Positions 24,256-35,335 of a stretch of DNA of 64,000 bases are shown one piece after another. Origin of the DNA: Nerophis ophidion. Its lineage: Eukaryota > Chordata > Actinopteri > Syngnathiformes > Syngnathidae. The notes under the pieces were generated by a model, which did not search any database, was not told the DNA's origin, and worked only from the letters and a program-made list of their open reading frames with translations. Numbering within the stretch: the first letter of the stretch is position 1; every line of letters starts with the position of its first letter. The position numbers were made by a program, and so were the translations under genes. The stretch is from positions 76,416,353 through 76,480,352 of the forward strand of contig NC_084617.1 of assembly GCF_033978795.1 (NCBI RefSeq), given 5' to 3'.

Positions 24256-24398
24256 ATTAATGTGCGTGGGCAAAACTAACTCTGTAAAATGTGTGTATAT
24301 ATGTATGTATATACATATATATTTATATATATATATGTATATACATACATACACACCTTCACATTTCAATGTGTTCTCTTAATTTTCATGACTATTTA

Positions 24399-24647
24399 CA
24401 TTGTAGATTGTCACTGAAGGTATCAAAACTATGACACCTGTCAAGTGAAAACCATTTCAGGTGACTACCTCATGAAGCTCATGGAGAGAATGCCAAGAGT
24501 GTGCAAAGTAGTAATCAGAGCAAAGGGTGGCTATTTTGAAGAAACTAGAATATAAAACATGTTTTCGAGTATTTCATCTTTTTTTAAGTACATAACTCCA
24601 CATGTGTTTATTCATAGTTTTGATGCCTTCAGTGACAATCTACAATG
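24399..24647. mobile_element. 249-bp MITE with about 36-bp inverted ends
   Basis: The left end cattgtagattgtcactgaa and the right end ttcagtgacaatctacaatg are inverted copies extending through tcaaaactatg. No frame. Flanked by AT/GT microsatellite on both sides. Confidence 0.8.
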
Positions 24648-24650
24648 TCA

Positions 24651-24691
<41 letters not shown>

Positions 24692-24950
24692 GTTAGCCAG
24701 ATTAGAGTTTTATGTTAAAATGATGGTTATTCCTCGTCTTTCAGTGCTAACGATATTTTTTTAGATACATTCAAGAAATGTACATAATTTGCCTGCCACA
24801 GAGGCGAGGATCCGTTAGCCGCCACATTGCGTTCAGGACGAAGTCCGTCAAATTTGCAGGACACAGCTAGAATGTGTCATCAGTATGCATTACCACGACA
24901 AGACGAATGTTAAAAACTCTATTCTCGGACAAATTTTGTATAATTTATAT

Positions 24951-25551
24951 TAGGGATGCACCGATTAATCGGTAACCGAATATATTCGGCCGAATATGGC
25001 AAAAAAAGCCACATTCGGCCTTCGGTGGAATGAGTTCAAAACAAGGCCGAATAGTGGCGTGTGACGCAATTTTTTGACGTGGTGACGCAATCAACCAACG
25101 TGCAGTGACGTTGGGATATGTTGTGTACCTGTATAAGTGTATGAGGTTACAAGCACACACTTATTGAGATTTAGTGGGGCCTTCTGTTTACATTATTAGC
25201 ATATCTACTGTGGCTAAGCAGACTTTTGCAGAAAATGACAATAATTCATTAGTTGTGGGTTTATCCACTTTATTTTTTTTTGGAATGCATGTTTTGTTTG
25301 AAGGCCTAATATAAATGAAAAATGTTGTGCTTTTATTGAAAAGCAAAGGCTACTGGAATATTAAAAAAATGTCAATATCCAATAAAAAATGACTTTATTT
25401 GAAAAACATGTCTAAATATTTATTATAGGCTATTTATGCAATGTTAAAAAAATTATGAAAAACTGCATTCATTATTCGGTATTTGGCCTTCGGCCAAGCG
25501 TTTAAATTTTATTCGGCTTCGGCCACAAATTTTCATTTCGGTGCATCCCTA
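24951..25551 (+). mobile_element. hAT element, internally deleted sister of the intron 5 copy
   Basis: Same TAGGGATGCACCGA termini, with an exact 8-bp duplication ATTTATAT at 24943-24950 and 25552-25559. Lacks the transposase region present at 17781-18010. Confidence 0.95.
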
Positions 25552-25559
25552 ATTTATAT

Positions 25560-26750
25560 TGTACATCGTCAATATCCGTAACTACTGAAAGGGAAAAGTA
25601 ACTTGCATCTCAGTGTTTGTTAGTTTGAGCCATAGATGACATCATCTCAATAGATGACATCATCCAGCAGCTGCATAATTGTAATAATATGGTAGAACCT
25701 TCTGGATGTATTTTTTCATTTGCAAAAGAGGCACAATAGGTCTTTAAACGGGCTATGGATACATACAAGGGAATATGTTGAACACATGGGGGCGCTCTCG
25801 CTGTGCTGCTTGTGGGCTGTCCAAGGTCGCAGTAATTGTCCCCGACATTTTGCAACAGTGTGAACATGAGTCCTGCATGCACCACTTAGACACTCATCCT
25901 TGCTGCAGGGTTCATTTGCAAATAATTAGGCCTGCCTGTGTCTTCATTAGAAAACTACAGGTGACCGTTAAATGTCAGAATGTTGCCATGTCGACCAGTA
26001 ATTGAGTCACGGCAGTTATTTTATTCTGAGCTGACAATTGACTATTTCGCACCAACCAAAATGTGACTCAATTGCTCTAATGTGCAGGTCAAACTCTATC
26101 ATTTATGTTTTTAGGATAGATTTGCAAGTCAAGCACACTTCAATGTTACTTCAGTGCGTGAAAGTTATTTTTTAATATACAATCACTGGCACACTCAACT
26201 GTCTCTGTTATTGTAAAAACCCTGAAAGGGGATTCTTGATGAAAGAAGCAGACAAACTGTCCTCATTTGACTCTGTGGTGACTGACAAAAAGGTGAAGGT
26301 GACTCTTATGTCCTACATATGGTGAATGTTTCTTTTCAACTTGAACCACCAGCTTTAAGTAAATAATGGTGGAGCCCATTGTAAATTAAGGAGTCTAAGT
26401 TGGACATTTACATGTAGACTGGGTTAACTCTCACCAGAAGAGGCAATTTCAGTTCAATTCAGACTTCGTAATGCAAATGTGATAGCTCTATCCTGGAGGA
26501 GAGACTCCCATGTTATGGTATACATCTGCTGTCTTCTAAGTCACTTACACACAAACATCTCTTTACATGGTCAGGATGTACTTTCCTGAATTAACCTCTT
26601 GAGGCCCAAGCTGTTTGTTTACCTGCTTTTTTTTAATGTATATTTGGTATTTGGGCTTATTGGACCCTAATTAATTAAATTAGCTTTAAATTTGTGTTTT
26701 ATTATTGTTTTAATTGGTTTTACCCATTAAAATCGTGTTAATCATATTTT
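25560..26750. other. unassigned
   Basis: No recognisable gene or repeat. Open frames are short and lack family motifs. Confidence 0.4.
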
Positions 26751-26895
26751 GTTATTTTTATATTGGTTTTATTTTTTATTCAGTCATTGGTGGAGCTAAG
26801 GATATTTGAATATTGTTTTTAATATTGTTGTGCAGCACTTTGGAAATATTGATGTTGTTTAAATGTGCTATACAAATAAAGTGGATTGGATTGGA
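26750..26895 (+). mobile_element. LINE 3' end (L2-like), sister of 2404-2580
   Basis: Shares cattggtggagctaaggat and ends acaaataaagtggattggat. Confidence 0.6.
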
Positions 26896-27059
26896 TAATT
26901 AGAATAAACACTAAGAATCATCTTTTGATGTGATGTACTTAGTCCATAAGTACACAAACGTGTACTTCATGTTTAATGACATGCTGATTCTTATTTTTAC
27001 ACTTTTTTTTTTTCAAATTCTATTGGAAATAAGAGCTAAAAGGTGCTGTCCATGCATGT

Positions 27060-27195
27060 GTTTGATTGGTTGATTTAAACATTTATTAGTAGATTGTACA
27101 GTAAATATTCCGTACAATTGACCACTAAATGGTAACACCTGAATAAGTGTTTCAGCTTGTTTAAATCGGAATGCACGTAAATCAATTCATGGTAA
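27060..27195 (-). mobile_element. LINE 3' end, family B
   Basis: Contains attagtagattgtacagtaa and gaccactaaatggtaacacc through aatcaattcatgg. Confidence 0.7.
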
Positions 27196-27199
27196 AAGT

Positions 27200-27860
27200 G
27201 GCCACTAAGCCTTTTTAACACAATTCCAGACAGAGAAAGAAGGAATATAAGACTGTGGTTGGGCTCCTCCAAGTTGGGAGTGCCTCATTTTTTGGACCTG
27301 ACCTCCTCCAGGTACTGCAGTCCTTCATAATGAGGCTCGCTTGTATTAAAGAAACTTTTGGTTCTGTAAAACGTCTCCGGCAGTGCTCAAACTAATCAAC
27401 AGACTGCCGGTTCAGAGTCAGCAGACACAATAGTGGAGTTGGTGCCCAGAGCTGTCGGTGGAGAAGTTTATTACACAAACTAAACTAAAAAAAAACATTA
27501 TGGTGTCAGAGGGAAGGGAAACAAGACAAAAATGATCAGGAAATATGAGGAAGTGTACTTGAACTTGGCTTCACTGTAAAAAGAGCAGGAAATGGTGAAA
27601 TACTGTATGGTGTTATCCATAAAACTGTGGTGGCGGGCAGCATGAAACCAAAAATGTAAAAAAAAGTTTTGAATGCTTCTAATTAAGTTTATAAAACTGC
27701 TCTTCTCAGTGGATCAATTGCACTTTTTTCTTTGTTTCGAGAATCACAAAGACTCTGCAGGCGTGTTGAAGTGTTGCAAATAAACGTTTAAATGATGACT
27801 ATTCTTACCTCAGCTTATTTTATGAGTCACTTTTGATAGGTGAGTTTTTGCTGAACTACA
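27200..27860. other. unassigned
   Basis: AT-rich intergenic sequence with no recognised feature. Confidence 0.4.
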
Positions 27861-27869
27861 GCTTTTTTT

Positions 27870-28725
27870 TTTTGGACATAATCATGAATGAAAATCACCT
27901 GTGTGAAAAACAATTTGAAATGTGGACTCGTCAGACCACAGAAGACTTTTCCACATTGCATCAGTCCATCTTAGATGAGCTCGGACCCAGCCAAGCCGGC
28001 GGCATTTCTGGGTGTTGTTGATAAATGGTGTTCGCTTTGCATTGTAGAGTTTTAAATTGCACTTACAGATGTAGCAACCGACTGTAGTTACTGACAGTGG
28101 TTTTCTGAAGTGTTCCTGAGCCCATGTGGTGATATCCTCTACACACTGATGTCACTTTTTGATGCAGGACCGCCTAAAGGAAGGAAGGTCATGTTGGTCT
28201 TTGTCCTTGCTGTTTACTTGCAGTGATTTCTCCAGATACTCTGAACCTTTTGATGATATTACGGAGTGTAGATGGTGAAATCCCTAAATTCCTTCCAACC
28301 TGGTTGAGAAATGTTTTTAAAAAATTTGCTGTGGCATTTGTGGACAAAGTGGTGACCATCGCCCGTCCTTGTTTGTGAATGAGTGAGCTTTTCATGGAAG
28401 CTGCTTTTATAGTCAATCATGGCACCCACCTGTTCCCAATTAGCCGGTTCACCTGTGGGATGTTCCAAATAAGTGTTTGATTAAGCATACCTCAACCTTC
28501 TGTCTTTTTTGCCGCTTGTGCCAGCTTTTTTGAAACATGCTGCAGGCATTAAATTCCAAATGAGCTCTTATTTACAAAAAATAACAAAGTTTTCCAGTTT
28601 GAACATTAAATATCTTTGCAGTCTACTCAATTGAATATAAGTTGAAAATAATTTGCAAATCATTTTGTTCTGTTTTATTTACCATTTATGCAACGTGACA
28701 ACTTCACTGTTTTTTTGTTTTTTCT
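27870..28725 (-). mobile_element. Tc1-like transposon remnant
   Basis: The minus strand keeps the N-terminal HTH region (LGISPSTLRNIIKRFRVSGE near 28270-28190) and the MEHPTGEPANWEQVGAM start. Most of the catalytic domain is missing. Confidence 0.85.
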
Positions 28726-28789
28726 AATAAATTTTCTGACTAGTAACTCCATCCCTTCACCTCACCATGTCCAAATCACCCCAAACTTG

Positions 28790-28990
28790 AGAAATAATTA
28801 CATGTTAAGGGAGTCTTGATTGGCTGATATCATTAGTCGGAAAATGTCATCCCAAAGGTGTTACATCGGGTTCAGGTCAGGACTCTGTGCAGGCCAGTCA
28901 AGTTCATTCATACTAGACTCTGTCATCCATGTCTTTATGGACCTTGCTTTGTACACTGGTGCACAATCATGTTGGAAGCGGAAGGGGCCC
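28790..28990 (-). mobile_element. Tc1/mariner transposase fragment, second family
   Basis: The minus strand encodes FQHDCAPVYKARSIKTWM and ELDWPAQSPDLNPM, the second-Asp and third-carboxylate regions of Tc1 transposases. Only about 200 bp. Confidence 0.8.
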
Positions 28991-29039
28991 GCACGAACTT
29001 GGCGAAGGGGAACGAAAGATTTAGCATAAACTGGGAACA

Positions 29040-29330
29040 TAAAATGAACTATACTTACTTTGGCTTGAAAAGAGCAGCATGAACTATGAACAAGAACCAT
29101 GGCATGGACAGAGCAAACACGTAGTAATGTCTCCAGGACGACTAACTGAAAAAAACAGGCTTAAATAATAGTCTCTTGATTAGAACAGGTGCGTGCATAA
29201 GGCAGGTGAAACTAATGAGTAGTCATGGAAACCAAAACAAACAAGAGTGCAGAAAAACAGGAACTAATGGAGTCCAAAAACCAACAGACCATAACCAAAC
29301 AAAACATGATCTAGACCACAGAACATGACA
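29040..29330 (-). mobile_element. solo-LTR-like remnant
   Basis: Ends catgaca at 29330 and shares the aaacaaaacatgat block and the preceding layout with the LTR-like elements at 40.6-43.8, 54.5 and 56.9 kb. The left end is not recognised. Confidence 0.5.
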
Positions 29331-29344
29331 CAGGTGACTAATGT

Positions 29345-29700
29345 GACATTTGAAATTAAGGTATTCGTCAATCATGACCCCCAGGAAGTTTGTGGCATTC
29401 ACTCTGTATTTCCTGCCCATTGATGTTGGTGCTCAGTATTTGCCTGGTTTTTATTACAACAAAATAAAATGAAATTCGTTTTATTAACATTAAGTGAGAG
29501 ATTATTACATTCGAACCAGGAATCCACTTTCACAAGTTCTGAGTTGACAGTTTCCAGTAGATGGAGTAGGCTCCTGTGTGAGGGAAACACAGCAAAAATG
29601 GTTTTACGAAAAGTAACGGAGGAGTTCACAAAATCATTTATGTATAGGATGAAAAGGAGAGGCCCCAAGGTGGATCCCTGGGGAACCCCACCATGGCTTC
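29345..29700 (-). mobile_element. LINE RT fragment (downstream half of a split element)
   Basis: The minus strand reads GVPQGSTLGPLLFILYINDF near 29690-29630, then SELVKVDSWFECNNLSLNVN. The upstream half of the same domain lies at 31616-31960, so the + strand LINE between them is an insertion. Confidence 0.8.
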
Positions 29701-30744
29701 CCCAAATTCCTGAAGAGGTTTATTCAGGTGTACTGGAGAGGAGGCTACGCCGGATAGTCCAACCTCGGATTCAGGAGGAACAGTGGGGTTTTTGTCCTGG
29801 TCGTGGAACTGTGGACCAGCTCTATACTCTGGGCAGGGTTCTTGAGGGTGCATGGGAGTTTGCCCAACCAGTCTACATGTGCTTTGTGGACTTGGAGAAG
29901 GCATTCGACCAAAGTCCTGTAGGGAGTGCTCAGAGAGTATGTCTGATTGAGGCGGTCCACTCCCTGTATGATCAGTGTCAGAGCTTGGTCCGCATTGCCA
30001 GCAGTAAGTCGGACACATTTCCAGTGAGGGTTGGACTCCGCCAAGGCTGTCCTTTGTCACAGATTCTGTTCATAACTTTTATGGACAGAATTTCTAGGTG
30101 TTGAGGGGTTCCGGTTAGGTGGCTGCAGGATTAGGTCTTTGCTGTTTGCAGATGATGTGGTCCTGATGGCTTCTTCAGCTCTCACTGGATCGGTGTGAAG
30201 CCACTGGGATGAGAATCTGCACCTCCACGTCTGAGTCCATGGTTCTCACCCGGAAAAGGGTGGAGTGCCATCTCCGGGTTAGGGAGGAGACCCTGCCCCA
30301 AGTGGAGGAGTTCACGTACCTAGGAGTCTTGTTCACAAGTGAGGGAAGAGTTGATGGTGAGATCGACAGGCGGATCGGTGCGGCGTCTTCAGTAATGTGG
30401 ATGCTGTATCGATCCGTTGTGGTGAAGAAGGAGCTGAGCCGGAAGGCAAAGCTCTCAATTTACCGGTCGATCTACGTTCCCATCCTCACCTATGGTCATG
30501 AGCTTTGGGTCATGACCGAAAGGATAAGATCACGGGTACAAGCGGCCCAAATGAGTTTCCTCTCCCTTAGAGATAGGGTGAGAAGCTCTGCCATCCGGGA
30601 GGAACTCAAAGTAAAGCCGCTGCTCCTCCACATCGAGAGGAGCCAGATGAGGTGGTTCGGGCATCTGGTCAGGATGCCACCCGAACGCCTCCCTAGGGAG
30701 GTGTTTAGGGTACGTCCGACCGGTAGGAGGCCACAGGGAGGAGA
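29701..30744 (+). mobile_element. LINE RT and C-terminal region, (GGAT)n-tail family
   Basis: 29720-30090 encodes QWGFCPGRGTVDQLYTLGRV, MCFVDLEKAFD and GLRQGCPLS (RT blocks). 30209-30740 encodes VEEFTYLGVLFTSEGRVDGE, ILTYGHELWVMTERIRSR and MRWFGHLVRMPPERLPREVF. A frame break falls near 30100. The element is interrupted by a 28S rRNA fragment and resumes at about 31450. Confidence 0.85.
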
Positions 30745-30796
30745 GGTTCCTTGGATATCTTTATATCGTGTGTTTAATTCACTGCTCATTAAGGGC

Positions 30797-30886
30797 AGTG
30801 GTATTTCACTTGCGGCGCCCTGGGGCCGTAGCCCCGCACGGGGCCTCCCACTAATTCTACACCCCTCATGTCTCTTCACAGTTGCA

Positions 30887-30924
<38 letters not shown>

Positions 30925-30995
30925 GATTCTGCCAAGCCCGTTCCCTCGGCTGTGGTTTCGCTAGATAGTGGGTAGGGACAGTGGGAATCTCATTC

Positions 30996-31030
<35 letters not shown>

Positions 31031-31031
31031 T

Positions 31032-31082
<51 letters not shown>

Positions 31083-31099
31083 CAATGAATTTCTTCACT

Positions 31100-31133
<34 letters not shown>

Positions 31134-31440
31134 AGTCAACACCCGTCGCGGGCCATCGCGATGCTTTGTTTTAATTAAACAGTCGGATTCCCCTGGTCCG
31201 CACCAGTTCTAAGTCAGCTGCTAGGCGCCAGCCGAGGCCACCCGGCAGGACACCTCGCCGGGGTCCGGGGCTGGGGCACCGTTTCCCGAGAGGGACCCAC
31301 CGGGAGCCGTAGCTGAGGTGATCTGCGAGAAGGGCCCGACGCACGTCCAGGGTCACCACCGCACCCGGCACCGGCGGTACGGCCGCCCCCCATTACCTGC
31401 GCGGCCGACCCACGCGGGCGGTAGAGCGACCGAGGCCACC
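30797..31440 (-). pseudogene. 28S rRNA fragment inside a LINE
   Basis: The minus strand matches the large-subunit rRNA core: the AATCAGCGGGGAAAGAAGAC region, GACTCTCTTAAGGTAGCC and CTAATTAGTGACGCGCATGA. Differences from the conserved core (for example at the usual AAATGCCTCG and AGTAGGTAGGG positions) point to a decayed copy. About 640 bp; 30745-30796 to its left is unexplained filler. Confidence 0.93.
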
Positions 31441-31449
31441 GGCGCGGCC

Positions 31450-31615
31450 CAGAACACGTTGGGAAGACTATGTCACCAGGCTGGCCTGGGAACGCCTCGG
31501 GATCCTCTGGGAGGATCTGGACCAAGTGGCTGGGGAGAGGGAAGTCTCGGCTTCCCTGCTTAGGCTGCTGCCCCTGCGACCTGACCTCAGATAAATGGAA
31601 GAAGATGGATGGATA
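31450..31615 (+). mobile_element. LINE 3' end resuming after the 28S fragment
   Basis: Reads acacgttgggaagactatgt through tgcccctgcgacctgacctc to agatggatggat, the expected continuation of the element left at 30744. Confidence 0.85.
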
Positions 31616-31965
31616 GACAAAGTGAATTGTGATCATTGACACACACACATGGTTGCCTTCCGTTTGGGTAAGAACAGAACCAAAGGAGAGGCACCCATCT
31701 GACACAATAGTGGTGTAGCTTACACAGATAGATCTCCAAGTCCATAATAGTGTCAAAGGCTGTTGACAGATCCAAAAAATGCCAATACCGCATTCTCCTT
31801 CTTCAATAGAGTCATTAACTCCATTCAGATGGTGTTCTATCATCACATTATCACACAAGGAAACTAATCTGACTTGACGAGTATGTTTGCTTTGAGTTGT
31901 ATTATCTCTGCTAAAGTTCTCAATGTACGTTTCTAGCCAAAAGCCAAAGAAGTTGAGGAACAAAC
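31616..31965 (-). mobile_element. LINE RT fragment (upstream half of the split element)
   Basis: The minus strand reads FLDLSTAFDTIMDLEIYLCK then YCVRWVPLLWFCSYPNGRQP, the RT block with the first catalytic Asp. It belongs upstream of 29345-29700. Confidence 0.75.
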
Positions 31966-31969
31966 GCTG

Positions 31970-32490
31970 ACATTACTGCTGCTATTCGACAAAAATCTCA
32001 CATCGCCACTCATCAGCGCTGTTGACAGCCTAAATGTCGGAGAATTACAGTCTGTCTGGCTAAGTGGTCAGAGGTTGTGAATTCCTAATTACCTGCTTCT
32101 TGAAAGAAAAAAACTTGCAGGAAAAGCTTTTTATGTGACAGCAGCTATTTGGAATGCAATAATGTCTCCTCCGCCGTTTCCGTCTTGCCTCACAAGCAGC
32201 TCTACTATTATCGACTATTACTGTGTATGCAGCTGTGTTGTTTGTCAATGCAACATGTTTGTGTGCAACATGTCAATCTGTGGTTCAATTTCTTGACTTC
32301 TGAAAGCTAAAACGTCTGTGGTTGAATATAATTCACCAAAACAAAAGTATGCTTATTTTCATCAGAATTTCTGATGTTTATCCATGAATAAAATGAGGCT
32401 TCACTATGAGAAGTATTCTTTTTAATCCAAAGTCACGTTTAAAGCAGCTAGTATTTTCCTAAGTAGCGTGTCTACTTGTGCTTTCCATGC
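31970..32490. other. unassigned
   Basis: No recognised coding or repeat signal. Confidence 0.4.
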
Positions 32491-32494
32491 TTTT

Positions 32495-33362
32495 TCAAAC
32501 CCTGTTTCCATATGAGTTGGGAAATTGTGTTAGATGTAAATATAAACAGAATACAATGATTGGCAAATCCTTTTCAACCCATTTTCAGTTGAATATGCTA
32601 CAAAGACAACATATTTGATGTTCAAACTCATAAACTTTTTGTTTTTTTTTGCAAATAATAATTAACTTAGAATTTCATGGCTGCAACATGTGCCAAAGTA
32701 GTTGGGAAAGGGCATGTTCACCACTGTGTTACATCACCTTTTCTTTTAACAACACTCAAAAACGTTTGGGAACTGAGGAAATTAATTGTTGAAGCTTTGA
32801 AAGTGGAATTCTTTCCCATTCTTGTTTTATGTAGAGCTTCAGTCCTTCAACAGTCCGGGGTCTCCGCTGTCGTATTTTACGCTTCATAATGCGCCACACA
32901 TTTTCCATGGGAGACCGGTCTGGACTGCAGGCGGGCCAGAAAAGTACCCGCACTCTTTTACTACGAAGCCACGCTGTTGTAACACGCGGCTTGGCATTTT
33001 TTTGCTGAAATAAGCAGGGGCGTCCATGATAACGTTGCTTGGATGACAACATATATTGCTCCAAAACTTGTATGTACCTTTCAGCATTAATGGTGCTTTC
33101 ACAGATGTGTAAGTTACCCATGCCTTGGGCACTAATACACCCCCATACCATCACACATGCTGGCTTTTGAATTTTGCGCCTATAACAATCCGGATGGTTA
33201 TTTTCCTCTTTGTTCCGGAGGACACCACGTTCACAGTTTCCAAATATAAATTGAAATGTGGACTCGTCAGACCACAGAACACTTTTCTACTTTGCATCAG
33301 TCCATCTTAGGTGATCTCGGGCCCAGCAAAGCCGGCGACCTTCCTGGGTGTTGTTAATAAAT
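32495..33362 (-). mobile_element. Tc1-like transposon, 3' half, catalytically dead
   Basis: Terminal sequence (ccctgtttccatatgagttg) at 32500, then minus-strand transposase frame 33154-32756 with VWGCISAQGMGNLHICE, HGRPCLFQQKNAKPRV and CSPDRSPMENVWRIMKRK. The second catalytic Asp (QQDNAKP in relatives) is Lys here. Confidence 0.92.
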
Positions 33363-33404
33363 ATCAATGAGATATTTAGAAAAATGTCCTTTTTTGGTAT
33401 TTAG

Positions 33405-34064
33405 TCAAATACTCTGGAATGCCCTCCCGGTAACAGTTCGAGATGCTACCTCAGTAGAAGCATTTAAGTCTCACCTTAAAACTCATCTGTATACTCTAGC
33501 CTTTGAATAGACCTCCTTTTTAGACCAGTTGATCTGCCGCTTCTTTTCTTTCTCCTATGTCCCCCCCTTCCTTGTGGAGGGGGTCCAGTCCGATGACTAT
33601 GGATGAAGTACTGGCTGTCCAGAGTCGAGACCCAGGATGGACCGCTCGTCGGGACCCAGGTTGGGGACATCTCTACGCTGCTGATCCGCCTCCGCTTGAG
33701 ATGGTTTCCTGTGGACGGGACTCTCGCTGCTGTCTTGGATCCGCTTTGAACTGAACTCTCGCAGCTGTGTTGGAGCCACTATGGATTGAACTTTCACAGT
33801 ATCATGTTAGACCCGCTCGACATCCATTGCTTTCGGTCCCCTAGAGGGGGGGGGTTGCCCACATCTGAGGTCCTCTCCAAGGTTTCTCATAGTCAGCATT
33901 GTCACTGGCGTCCCACTGGATGTGAATTCTCCCTGCCCACTGGGTGTGAGTTTTCCTTGCCCTTTTGTGGGTTCTTCCGAGGATGTTGTAGTCGTAATGA
34001 TTTGTGCAGTCCTTTGAGACATTTGTGATTTGGGGCTATATAAATAAACATTGATTGATTGATT
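33405..34064 (+). mobile_element. L2-like LINE 3' end, complete tail
   Basis: Encodes the last ORF residues (LWNALPVTVRDATSVEAFKS class) to the stop near 33510, then the full 3' UTR ending (ATTG)n. Carries the single-copy precursor of the 35-bp minisatellite at 33720-33815. Confidence 0.9.
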
Positions 34065-34065
34065 G

Positions 34066-34195
34066 AGTGGGTAAAGTGTCTTGCCCAAGGACACAACGGC
34101 AGTGACTAGGATGGCGGAAGCGGGAATCGAACCTGGAACCCTCAGGTTGCTAGCACGTCCACTCTCCTAACCGAGCTATGCCGAGTAACCGTGTA
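34066..34195 (-). mobile_element. tRNA-derived SINE fragment
   Basis: The reverse complement has an A-box-like tagctcggttagg and a B-box-like ggttcgattcc, then the cttgggcaagacactttacc body. Confidence 0.75.
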
Positions 34196-34305
34196 ATACT
34201 CTTCCATATCAGTAGGTGGCAGTCGGAAGCTAATTGCTTTGTAGATGTGGGAAACAGCGGGAGGCAGAGTGCAGGTAAAAAGGTGTCTAATGCTTAAACC
34301 AGGGG
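34196..34305. mobile_element. fragment of the hAT family seen at 19065
   Basis: Shares ccatatcagtaggtggc, gctaattgctttgt and ctaatgcttaaac with 19180-19290. Confidence 0.6.
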
Positions 34306-34716
34306 TAGGGAACCTATGGCTTTGGAGCCAGATGACTGCACCTGACCCTCAGATAAATCTTGGCTGACATTGTTTAACACGATAAGTAATTAATAATTCC
34401 GCTGGTATAAATAACGTTCAATTTATAAAACATTCTCATGCATTTTAATCCAACCATCCGTTTTCTACCGCACCTGTTCACGATGTCGCATTAATGGTAA
34501 GAAGTATTATATTTATTATTGGTTAACTTTTATAATAACAATGTTGTTAAAAAGAATAAGAGATTTATTATACTCTACAAATGTTGGTCATGCTTAAAAA
34601 TGCACAAATTTAGTTGTATTCAGTGTTGAAAAATGTTTTATGGCTCTTACGGAAATATGTTTTGAAATATTTGGCTTTCTTGGCTCTCTCAGTCAAAAAG
34701 GTTCCCGACCCCTGAT
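34306..34716. mobile_element. non-autonomous hAT, CAGGGGT family
   Basis: Ends CAGGGGTAGGGAACC and GGTTCCCGACCCCTG (one mismatch when inverted). A sister starts at 63814. The flanks do not show a clear duplication. Confidence 0.75.
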
Positions 34717-34724
34717 ATAATCTA

Positions 34725-34772
34725 ATCTAAAGCGCTTTGAGTACCTTGAAGGTAGAAAAGCACTACACAAGT
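34725..34772 (+). mobile_element. SINE 3' tail fragment
   Basis: Matches aaagcgctttgagtacctt and gaaggtagaaaagc in the SINE at 39947-40208. Confidence 0.6.
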
Positions 34773-34912
34773 ATAACACATTAACGTGGACCCCGACTTA
34801 AACAAGTTGAAAAACTTATTGGGGTGTTACCATGGTTACCGTGGTCAATTGTACAGAATATGTACTGTACTGTGCAATCTACTAATAAAAGTATCAATCA
34901 ATCAATCGATGC
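34773..34912 (+). mobile_element. LINE 3' end, family B, sense
   Basis: Reads acgtggaccccgacttaaac through tgtgcaatctactaataaaa to (ATCA)n. Confidence 0.8.
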
Positions 34913-35163
34913 AACCACGTCATTCGCACATTTGCAGATAAATAAAGTCTGTCCTATTCTATCTTGTCCTCATGGTAACAAAACATGTAACTTCTTCAGT
35001 GCCAGGAACTCCAGCGATGACACGACAATGTTGTGTCGGCTCCAAAGACGAGGAGGAGGTGGTCGATCAACAATGTCCTTGTGGAAGATAAACAGGTTAC
35101 TGTCGACCCTGCAAATAACATTAACTCATTTAAATGTCGCCTCCACACAGCTGTTCTTTCTAG

Positions 35164-35164
<1 letters not shown>

Positions 35165-35221
<57 letters not shown>
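35165..35221. repeat. (CA)n microsatellite
   Basis: About 28 CA units. Confidence 0.98.
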
Positions 35222-35223
<2 letters not shown>

Positions 35224-35335
35224 TATTTCTGACCTTATTGGGACCTGAGAAAAATGCCTACCTCTTAGAAAGGTTCACTATTTCTAGATATATACAGATG
35301 TGTATTTACATCCAGGTGTGTTTCCTCCCATCGGT

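Noticed and set aside
30797..31440. A functional rRNA gene
   Set aside because: Only about 640 bp of 28S with substitutions at normally invariant positions, and embedded in a LINE.
31214..31963. 249-codon minus-strand frame
   Set aside because: It crosses from a LINE RT fragment through a LINE tail into antisense 28S rRNA; not a gene.
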